From NCBI GenBank assembly GCA_964648705.1, contig CAZYOI010000027.1, positions 1 to 8,992 on the forward strand: 8,992 bases of DNA. Reading direction: 5' to 3'. The notes under the pieces were generated by a model, which saw nothing but the letters and a program-made list of their open reading frames with translations, was not told where the DNA came from and did not search any database. Source of the DNA: CAZDXV01 sp964648705 (lineage in GTDB: Bacteria > Patescibacteriota > Minisyncoccia > Minisyncoccales > GWA2-38-27). Below are positions 1 to 4,471 of the stretch, piece after piece. Position 1 is the first letter of the stretch. Every line of letters begins with the position of its first letter. Position numbers and translations under genes: made by a program.

Positions 1-113
1 TTACAAAATTTAAAAAAGACCCAGCAATAGGAAGTGGTCCTTTCACAACAATTATCCAAGACATATTAGCTGTACTGATATACTTTCTTATTGCTACAAT
101 TTTTGTTTTATAA
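1..113 (+). CDS. mgtE: MgtE-type magnesium transporter, C-terminal end (5' part outside window)
   Basis: Only the last 36 codons are visible, in the frame starting at base 3 and ending with TAA at 111-113. The peptide has DPAIGSGPF followed by TTIIQD and a hydrophobic final helix ending IYFLIATIFVL. This matches the end of the MgtE/SLC41 membrane domain, where the DPA-x-x-SGPF loop leads into the last transmembrane helix. The Asp of TTIIQD (codon 60-62) corresponds by family knowledge to the conserved pore Asp of that helix, which selects Mg2+. MgtE is an inner-membrane Mg2+ channel gated by cytoplasmic CBS domains, which are not visible here. The gene is AT-rich like the methyltransferase downstream. 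The call rests on a short stretch, but the match is specific. Confidence 0.72.
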   Translation, partial: TKFKKDPAIGSGPFTTIIQDILAVLIYFLIATIFVL

Positions 114-190
114 TCAATTTTTAATAGTGTATCCAGGTTATTCATTCTTTGGGATAGCTACGCTCAAAATTACAAAGTGAAAATTCAACT

Positions 191-240
191 CTGAAATTTC
201 CCTTCGGGACGTTGCACTAAATTTCAGCCCTTCGGGGAAT
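191..240. repeat. Hairpin with perfect 9-bp stem plus CCCTTCGGG stem-loops, non-coding
   Basis: CTGAAATTT (191-199) and AAATTTCAG (219-227) are perfect inverted copies, with a CCC-TTC-GGG mini-hairpin between them (200-208). A second CCCTTCGGGG follows at 228-237. No T-tract follows, so this is not a typical intrinsic terminator for the transporter gene. It lies 78 bases after that gene's stop and just before the left palindromic element, and may belong to the same repeat. Bases 114-190 show nothing recognisable. Confidence 0.55.
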
Positions 241-241
241 A

Positions 242-344
242 TAACAAGGATTATGAGGTTACGAAGCCTTGCAGACTTCTTCACCCAAATCGTGCTACGC
301 ACGACTTCTCATAACCCCGATGTTGTCGGCAATAAACCGGCCAT
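242..344. repeat. Left palindromic element flanking the methyltransferase gene
   Basis: TTATGAG (251-257) pairs with CTCATAA (308-314), and neighbouring GG/CC extend the stem past one bulged base. AACA (243-246) can pair with TGTT (321-324). An inner hairpin TCGTGC-TAC-GCACGA lies at 290-304. The gene-side flank 319-344 is the inverted copy of 1130-1155 with 22 of 26 bases identical; its core is GTTGTCGGC and AATAAACCGGCC. The sequences TATGAGGTT and ACTTCTCATA also occur, in the same orientation, in the right element. An outer stem around a long, partly structured loop recalls integron attC or other folded recombination sites. That identity is inferred only. Confidence 0.65.
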
Positions 345-368
345 GAATATTTAGATAAAATTAATTTT

Positions 369-373
369 GGAGG
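369..373 (+). promoter_or_regulatory. Strong Shine-Dalgarno GGAGG positioned for an ATG at 380
   Basis: GGAGG is followed by AATAAA and then ATG at 380-382, an ideal spacing. That ATG is not in the frame of the methyltransferase, whose first ATG is at 399. This is the only textbook ribosome binding site seen in front of any gene in the window; the pilus genes lack one. Confidence 0.6.
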
Positions 374-379
374 AATAAA

Positions 380-409
380 ATGGTAGAAAAAAAGCGAAAT
401 GACAAGTAA
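380..409 (+). CDS. Nine-codon mini-ORF overlapping the methyltransferase start (or its displaced true start)
   Basis: From the well-placed ATG at 380 the reading frame gives MVEKKRNDK and stops at TAA 407-409. It overlaps the methyltransferase start (399) by 11 bases in another frame. A run of seven A (387-393) lies inside it. With six A instead, ATG380 would read straight into the methyltransferase frame as MVEKSE-MTSNEM. So this is either a translated leader peptide that couples translation to the next gene, or the true N-terminus displaced by a one-base change in the A-tract (natural variation, slippage or a sequencing error). I favour the second, with moderate confidence. Confidence 0.35.
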   Translation: MVEKKRNDK

Positions 410-1124
410 TGAGATGAAAACAAATGAAAAGAAATACTCAGAAAATTCACAAAGTAATTTGCTGATAAAAATTATTATCAGAGTATTACTAATATTTATC
501 TTTCTTGGTCTGCTGTTGTTTCTTACAGCTGGTTCTTTACAATATATTAAAGGATGGATTTACATTTTAGTGCTATTCGTTTCAGTCTTGTTTGTAATTA
601 CATATTTTTATAAGAAAGATCCAAATTTTATTGGAAATAGACTATTGAAAAGACGAGAAAAAGAAAAAACACATAAATCAATACAAAATATTTTTTCAAT
701 AGTACTATTCATTGGATTATTAATTCCGGGGTTTGATTTTCGATTTAATTGGTCTAATGTTCCTATGCCACTTGTGATACTATCAGACACATTTGTATTT
801 TTGGGTTATTTATTTATAGCAAGGGTAATGGAAGAGAATAGATATGCTTCAGCGATTATTGAAATTAATAAAGAGCAAAAAGTAATTGAGGCTGGTCCAT
901 ATAAAGTAATACGACATCCCATGTATACTGGGGGAATGATATTTATATTATTTTCACCTCTAGCATTAGGATCGTATTGGGCACTAATTCCATTTTTTAT
1001 TGGATCAATAGTGCCGATTATATTACGAATAATAAATGAGGAAAAATTATTAATCGCTAATCTCCCTGGTTATTCAGCATACTGTCAAAAAACAAAATAT
1101 CGATTAATTCCATTTGTTTGGTAA
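399..1124 (+). CDS. Membrane methyltransferase, isoprenylcysteine carboxyl methyltransferase (ICMT)-like
   Basis: A 241-residue protein with about five hydrophobic segments, near residues 23-43, 52-70, 96-112, 125-142 and 178-212. Its C-terminal third has the hallmark of the ICMT/phospholipid methyltransferase superfamily. GPYKVIRHPMY lies at 166-176 (Arg172, His173, Pro174), then LGS, then R210 with the acidic pair E214-E215, LPGY at 222-225 and a final R-L-I-P-x-x-W. In characterised relatives the RHP and R-x-x-x-EE elements form the S-adenosylmethionine site at the membrane face. The acceptor is unknown: bacterial members are rarely studied and need not act on prenylated cysteine. An in-frame TAG at 384-386 limits the start to 399 or later, yet the good ribosome site serves ATG 380 (see that entry). 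The gene is markedly AT-rich, is flanked by inverted palindromic elements, and stops four bases before the right one, suggesting cassette-like acquisition. Confidence 0.82.
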   Translation: MTSNEMKTNEKKYSENSQSNLLIKIIIRVLLIFIFLGLLLFLTAGSLQYIKGWIYILVLFVSVLFVITYFYKKDPNFIGNRLLKRREKEKTHKSIQNIFSIVLFIGLLIPGFDFRFNWSNVPMPLVILSDTFVFLGYLFIARVMEENRYASAIIEINKEQKVIEAGPYKVIRHPMYTGGMIFILFSPLALGSYWALIPFFIGSIVPIILRIINEEKLLIANLPGYSAYCQKTKYRLIPFVW

Positions 1125-1127
1125 AAG

Positions 1128-1241
1128 TAACGGCCAGTTTATAGCCGACAACAGCGAGTATGAGGTTCGGGCGGGAATACCGCTCTCTCCCAAATTGCCC
1201 TACGCTACGCTTCGGGCAACTTCTCATACTCGCAAACGTTA
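1128..1241. repeat. Right palindromic element flanking the methyltransferase gene (attC-like shape)
   Basis: The outermost pair is TAACG (1128-1132) with CGTTA (1237-1241). The main stem is GCGAGTATGAG (1154-1164) with CTCATACTCGC (1223-1233), a perfect 11 bp. Inner hairpins are GCGG/CCGC (1171-1174 with 1180-1183) and TTGCCC/GGGCAA (1195-1200 with 1214-1219). The 21 bases between outer and main stem on the gene side (1133-1153) contain GGCCAGTTTATAGCCGACAAC, the inverted copy of the left element's flank. Together these give a long folded structure with an asymmetric unpaired strand. An outer AAC...GTT pair and asymmetry are attC features, but no integrase is in the window and the core boxes do not fit the consensus closely. 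Confidence 0.68.
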
Positions 1242-1250
1242 AAAAAGAAT

Positions 1251-1298
1251 TTGCCGCTAAAAAAACTTGAAATCGTTAGGAGCGGCAAGTCGGCAAGT
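1251..1298. repeat. 8-bp inverted repeat followed by an 8-bp tandem repeat
   Basis: TTGCCGCT (1251-1258) and AGCGGCAA (1281-1288) form an 8-bp stem with a 22-base loop. CGGCAAGT occurs twice head-to-tail (1283-1290 and 1291-1298). This lies between the right palindromic element and the end of the comF-like gene. Bases 1299-1369 hold only a weak AT hairpin (1332-1349) and nothing else recognisable. Confidence 0.45.
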
Positions 1299-1369
1299 AG
1301 CATTTGGCGCATAGAGATTTGTCGCTTCCTTAAAATCATTTCGGATTTTTTAAAATATACACCGTTACC

Positions 1370-1891
1370 TTATCTTCCGGCAACAACAAGGGCAGAAACT
1401 TCTTCTGCTCCTTTTTCTTTTAACTCTTTGGCTTTTCTTTCCAGTTTTTCTCTGTCTAGAAGGATGTCTATTAAAAGTATGCTTTCTCCTTTGCTTTTAA
1501 AAGAGAGAAGCTCTTTTGTTATTTCTTCGGCAGGATCGTACCCTATTTTCTTTATCTGTTTCTTTTCTTTTTTAAGGGGAATCAGCTTGTTTAGGGAAGG
1601 GGGCTCTTTCAGACTGGAAAGATGTGCTAGAATTAAAGAAGAGAGGGGTTTTGCCGTCTCCCTTATATATGGTGGCTCAAGAAACTGATCGACTAATCTT
1701 TTGACGATAAAATTATTGTATGGAGCGGCGCAGAAAAGATAGTCCAGGTGTTCTGGGGAAGGCTGGGGCTTTTCTGAAATATTAATTAAAGAGAAGCAGT
1801 CCTCGCAGAGATAACCTCCCTCTTTTTGGCAGCCGACGCAGAAAGCAGGGAAAAAGAGATCCAAAAGGAATTGCCTTATTTTTTCTTTCAT
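1370..1891 (-). CDS. Degenerate ComF-like protein (zinc ribbon kept, phosphoribosyltransferase loop lost)
   Basis: A 173-residue protein. The N-terminus follows the ComF pattern: a LLDLFFP-x-x-C opening and a zinc ribbon C18-x2-C21 ... C29-x2-C32. A segment resembling the ComF 'CAxxYxxxxxRLIxxFK' region follows, then IPLKKEKKQIKKIGYD at 104-119 where the family has PVPL...RGFNQ. After residue 129 the roughly 30 residues that usually carry T-x-x-Q-x-x-L and N-V-x-x-x-F are missing. The PRPP loop, normally D-D-V-x-T-T-G-x-T, reads D142-I-L-L-D-R-E-K-L, so the binding motif is gone. The end (EKGAEEVSALVVAGR) fits again. ComF homologues act in DNA uptake by competent bacteria, and divergence from a type IV pilus operon fits that theme. 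This copy is probably not an active transferase: either it is eroding or it keeps only a structural role. The start at 1891 has no Shine-Dalgarno, but TATAAT lies just upstream. Confidence 0.68.
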   Translation of the reverse strand: MKEKIRQFLLDLFFPAFCVGCQKEGGYLCEDCFSLINISEKPQPSPEHLDYLFCAAPYNNFIVKRLVDQFLEPPYIRETAKPLSSLILAHLSSLKEPPSLNKLIPLKKEKKQIKKIGYDPAEEITKELLSFKSKGESILLIDILLDREKLERKAKELKEKGAEEVSALVVAGR

Positions 1892-1897
1892 TCTGCC

Positions 1898-1903
1898 ATT
1901 ATA
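1898..1903 (-). promoter_or_regulatory. -10 element for the comF-like gene, implying a leaderless mRNA
   Basis: Read on the minus strand, TATAAT occupies 1903-1898, and only six bases separate it from the ATG at 1891. Transcription would begin at or within a base or two of the start codon, giving a leaderless message, which fits the absence of a ribosome binding site. No good -35 hexamer is seen; the reverse complement of the TTTTCCACA box (1915-1923) lies 11 bases upstream of this -10. Confidence 0.45.
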
Positions 1904-1914
1904 TCAAAACAGCT

Positions 1915-1950
1915 TTTTCCACATAGCTTTATTTTAATTTATGGTATAAT
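1915..1950 (+). promoter_or_regulatory. Promoter of the pilus operon: TTTTCCACA box and TATAAT
   Basis: TATAAT at 1945-1950 is a perfect -10 hexamer. TTTTCCACA at 1915-1923 lies 21 bases upstream of it. Exactly the same box, spacing and hexamer precede the pilin gene (8840-8875), and the bases after the -10 are also alike (15 of 18 match through GGTTG). The box differs at one position from the DnaA-box consensus TTATCCACA, so it could be a DnaA or other activator site, or a lineage-specific upstream promoter element. No good -35 hexamer is seen at 17 bases. The likely start near 1957 gives a leader of about 30 bases without a Shine-Dalgarno. Confidence 0.62.
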
Positions 1951-1987
1951 TGATAAAGGTTGGTTTTAAACAAAAAAGTTATCTTAA

Positions 1988-3049
1988 ATGTTTTGGAATT
2001 TTTTAAAAGGAGGCCCGAAAAGGTTTTTAGGCGTTGATATCGGCACTTCCAACATCAGGGTGGTTGAATTGAAAAGAGGCAATCCTCCAGAACTTGAAAA
2101 TTACGGAGAGCTTGAGATTTCTTCTGGAAAAGTCGGGGGCAGCAAAAATTTCAGGGTTTTCAAAGAGAACTCTCTTTTGCTGTCAGACAAGGAAGTTTCA
2201 GAGACCATTAAAAACATCTGCTCTGAAGCGGAAATCGGAACTAAGGAGGCCAACTTTTCCATTCCTGACTTCTCCAGCTTCTTCACTACTCTTGACCTGC
2301 CTCTTATGGGAAAAGACGAGCTTTATGAGGCGGTAAGGTACGAGTCAAGGCCCTATATCCCTCTTCCTGACAAGGAGATTACTTTGGACTGGGTTATTAC
2401 AGAAGGAGAGCTCTCTAAAACCCCTATCAGGGTTTTAGTAGTGGCCATACCCAACGATGTTGTCTCCCAATACCAGAAGATAGCTGATCATTCCGGTCTG
2501 GAGCTTAGGCTTTTAGAGCCCGAAGTTTTTTCTCTGGCCAGAAACCTGAAGGGGGAAAAGAAGAATCTGGGAGTGATAGATATCGGAGCGAGAAGCACCA
2601 CCTGCAGCATTCTTGAAAAAGGAGCGCTTAAGATAAGCCACAGCTTTAATATAGGGGGGAACCAGCTGACAGAGACGCTGGCTAGATCTCTGGATATAGA
2701 TTATAATAGAGCAAAGGGGCTTAAAGAAGCCCAGGGGATTGCCTCCCAGCAGGAGAAGGAAAGGGAGATTCTCCTTCCTTCCATTGATTCTATTTTGGAC
2801 GAAATCAAAAAGGCCTTTCGCGAGTTTTACCAGAAAGAGGGCAAAGAGATAGAAAAAGTGGTTTTGACAGGCGGAGTGGCCAAGATGCCGGGTCTCAAGA
2901 ATTACTTTTCTTCTGAATTGAAAAAAGAAATAGCTGTTTTAAACCCTTTTTCCGGCCTTTTCTATCCTGATGTATTAAATCAGACCCTTGCAGAGAAAGC
3001 TTCTCTCTACGGCGTGGCTGTAGGGGCGGCTCTCAAGGGATTTGAATAA
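1988..3049 (+). CDS. pilM: Type IV pilus assembly protein PilM (actin-like ATPase fold)
   Basis: A 353-residue protein of the FtsA/PilM actin-like family. The first phosphate motif is FLGVDIGTSNIRVVEL with Asp17. The second is IDIG at 197-200. The adenosine motif is T294-G295-G296-V-A-K-M-P-G-L, and the family's helix ends in YGVAVGAAL. PilM is cytoplasmic, binds ATP, and by family knowledge holds the short N-terminal tail of PilN, linking the cytoplasmic motor ring to the inner-membrane PilN-PilO pair. It is the first gene of the operon, 37 bases after the -10 element. The ATG at 1988 has no Shine-Dalgarno; a GGAGG at 2009-2013 lies inside the gene and serves no in-frame start. Length and motifs are normal, so it is probably functional. 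Confidence 0.93.
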   Translation: MFWNFLKGGPKRFLGVDIGTSNIRVVELKRGNPPELENYGELEISSGKVGGSKNFRVFKENSLLLSDKEVSETIKNICSEAEIGTKEANFSIPDFSSFFTTLDLPLMGKDELYEAVRYESRPYIPLPDKEITLDWVITEGELSKTPIRVLVVAIPNDVVSQYQKIADHSGLELRLLEPEVFSLARNLKGEKKNLGVIDIGARSTTCSILEKGALKISHSFNIGGNQLTETLARSLDIDYNRAKGLKEAQGIASQQEKEREILLPSIDSILDEIKKAFREFYQKEGKEIEKVVLTGGVAKMPGLKNYFSSELKKEIAVLNPFSGLFYPDVLNQTLAEKASLYGVAVGAALKGFE

Positions 3050-3069
3050 AAAATTAACCTTTAAAAAAC

Positions 3070-3594
3070 ATGGCCATAGAGATAGCAAAAAAACCGAAGC
3101 TTAAAGGTCCTTTCTGGCTTTATCTTCTTTTGGTGATAGGAGTTGTTCTTGTGCTCGGGCTTGGGGGAAGCTACCTGTATTTTTATCTAACAGGCAAGAC
3201 TGTTGAACAAGAAATAGGGGAATTGAGCCGGCAGCTGGAAAAGACAGAGGGAGAAAAAGAACTGGAGAACGATATTCTTGCCAAAGAAAAAAGAATAGAA
3301 GACTTTAAGAATCTTTTGGCAAAACACAAAAAGGTCTTGAATGTTTTCAATTTTATTCAGGAAAGAACCCATCCTAAGATATGGTTTTCGGATTTCAATT
3401 TCGAAACCGGCAAAGCTGTTGTTTCCGTTTCAGCCGAATCCGATGATTTTGAATTCGTAGGGCAGCAGATTATGACTCTGCGGGAAGAGGATATTTTGAA
3501 AAAAATTAACCTGTCTGAGCTTTCAACAGGCGAAGAGAAAGGCGTTGACTTTTCCCTTCAGCTTGAATTTGATCCTCAGATTTTTAAAGAATAA
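3070..3594 (+). CDS. pilN: Type IV pilus assembly protein PilN-like
   Basis: A 174-residue bitopic membrane protein: a short basic cytoplasmic tail (MAIEIAKKPK), one transmembrane helix at about 15-40, a charged coiled coil at about 44-85, then a small alpha/beta domain. PilN family sequences diverge widely, so the call rests on this architecture, on position directly after pilM and before pilO, and on the 'F-x-F-I-Q-E-R' stretch before the folded domain. It would pair with PilO in the membrane and bind PilM through the tail. The gap to pilM is 20 bases with no Shine-Dalgarno, and its TAA overlaps the pilO ATG by one base (TAATG), implying coupled translation. The tail resembles that of the small protein at 4196 (MAITIAKKKK). 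Confidence 0.82.
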   Translation: MAIEIAKKPKLKGPFWLYLLLVIGVVLVLGLGGSYLYFYLTGKTVEQEIGELSRQLEKTEGEKELENDILAKEKRIEDFKNLLAKHKKVLNVFNFIQERTHPKIWFSDFNFETGKAVVSVSAESDDFEFVGQQIMTLREEDILKKINLSELSTGEEKGVDFSLQLEFDPQIFKE

Positions 3595-4181
3595 TGCCCA
3601 GAACAATTATTATCATCACAGTTCTCTTATTCTTGGCTTCGATAGCGGGCGGCTTCTTTCTTTGGTGGCCTGAATATCAGGAATTTATGGCTTTAAGAAA
3701 GGAGCTTCAGAGAAAAGAGGAGGCCCTGCAAGAGAAAATAGAATACTTCAAAAACCTTAGAGAGATTTCCAAAAAGCTGGAGGACTATCCAGAAGAAATG
3801 GGAAAGATAGAATCAGCTCTGCCGGATCCTCCTTTGGAGCCTGCCTTTCTGAGATTTGTCCAGGTTGCCGCTTCGGAAAACGGCTTGGTGACAGACAGCT
3901 TGGGCAATGTTGCTGTTTCTCGCAGCCAGGGAGTTAGGGAGATAACTTTCTCCGGATCCTTCTCCGGATCCTATTCTGCTCTTAAGAATTTCCTTTCCGC
4001 TGTCTATCAAAACGCCAGAATGATCAATGTAGAAAGCATCAGCTTTGGAGGAGGAGGCGAAGAAGGGAAAACCATCTTTGATTTTGAGATTGGATTTAAA
4101 ACCCATGGTTTCTCTGAAAAGTCGGGCGGAGAAGCTCCAGAAGGAGAAGGAGGTTTTCCCGCTCCGGGGGGGATTAAATAG
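3594..4181 (+). CDS. pilO: Type IV pilus assembly protein PilO-like
   Basis: A 195-residue protein: transmembrane helix at about 5-26, acidic/basic coiled coil at about 30-75, then a ferredoxin-like domain with the PilO pattern S-G-S-Y-x-A-L-K-N-F-L ... R-x-I-N-V-E-S. It would form a heterodimer with PilN on the outer face of the inner membrane, as part of the alignment complex. The last 20 residues are a low-complexity Gly/Pro/Glu tail, probably disordered. A perfect 12-bp tandem repeat (3948-3971) gives FSGS twice at residues 119-126, just before the core Y, lengthening the strand by four residues. The start overlaps the pilN stop by one base. Confidence 0.85.
   Translation: MPRTIIIITVLLFLASIAGGFFLWWPEYQEFMALRKELQRKEEALQEKIEYFKNLREISKKLEDYPEEMGKIESALPDPPLEPAFLRFVQVAASENGLVTDSLGNVAVSRSQGVREITFSGSFSGSYSALKNFLSAVYQNARMINVESISFGGGGEEGKTIFDFEIGFKTHGFSEKSGGEAPEGEGGFPAPGGIK
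3948..3971 (+). repeat. 12-bp perfect tandem duplication inside pilO
   Basis: TTCTCCGGATCC is present twice without interruption (3948-3959 and 3960-3971), in frame, encoding FSGS-FSGS. It keeps the reading frame and probably arose by slippage. Confidence 0.75.
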
Positions 4182-4195
4182 TTTAAATTGTAATT

Positions 4196-4471
4196 ATGGC
4201 TATTACTATTGCTAAAAAAAAGAAAAAACAAAAGTATCTAATTTTTGTTCTTCTCGGAGTGGTAGTTATAACTGCTGCTGTTGTCTGGTACGGCTTTTTC
4301 AGAGAGGAAAAAACGGAGGTGGCTTCGGTTACTCCTGCTGTTTCCAGAAGGGTCAAGATCGACTTTGAGTTTCTTGAAGGGGAGAAGCTGGAAAGCCTTA
4401 AGCCCTTTGAGAAGATTTCACCCTCAGATCCGGAGGAGATGGGAAGAGAAAACCCCTTCCTCCCTTATTAA
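4196..4471 (+). CDS. Small single-helix membrane protein in the pilP position
   Basis: A 91-residue protein: very basic N-terminus (IAKKKKKQK), one transmembrane helix at about 14-35, then about 55 mostly charged residues ending GRENPFLPY. The position after pilO and the terminal R-x-N-P-F-x-P-Y recall the R-R-D-P-F stretch of PilP, but the PilP beta-domain and lipoprotein signal are absent, so I do not name it pilP. It may take PilP's linking role in an organism with no outer-membrane secretin, or bind PilN/PilO. Its first residues match the PilN tail closely (MAIxIAKKxK), so both could dock on the same surface of PilM. It starts 14 bases after pilO in the context TAATTATG and its stop directly abuts the pilB ATG. 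Confidence 0.78.
   Translation: MAITIAKKKKKQKYLIFVLLGVVVITAAVVWYGFFREEKTEVASVTPAVSRRVKIDFEFLEGEKLESLKPFEKISPSDPEEMGRENPFLPY

Noticed and set aside
242..1241. Classical integron cassette array
   Set aside because: The two sites are inverted to each other, the core boxes fit the attC consensus poorly, and no integrase or further cassettes are present. I keep only the weaker attC-like description.
242..1241. Composite insertion sequence
   Set aside because: No transposase frame lies between the inverted repeats, and no target-site duplication could be identified at the outer edges.
1332..1349. Possible intrinsic terminator (AAAATC / GATTTT with a T-run)
   Set aside because: The stem is six mostly AT pairs, the T-run favours the plus strand where no gene ends nearby, and on the minus strand after comF there is no convincing U-tract.
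1251..1688. 145-codon plus-strand reading frame
   Set aside because: It is the antisense shadow of the comF-like gene, covers non-coding repeats at its start, and its peptide resembles no family, whereas the minus-strand frame shows a zinc ribbon and ComF order.
2009..2013. GGAGG inside the start of pilM as a ribosome site for a shorter PilM
   Set aside because: No ATG or GTG lies at a suitable distance; the TTG at 2034 is out of frame, and starting later would remove the nucleotide-binding motif at Asp17.
4007..4231. Minus-strand frames opposite pilO and the small membrane protein
   Set aside because: Low-complexity peptides (Pro/Ser runs) mirroring the Gly/Glu-rich tail of PilO; no start signals and full overlap with well-supported genes.
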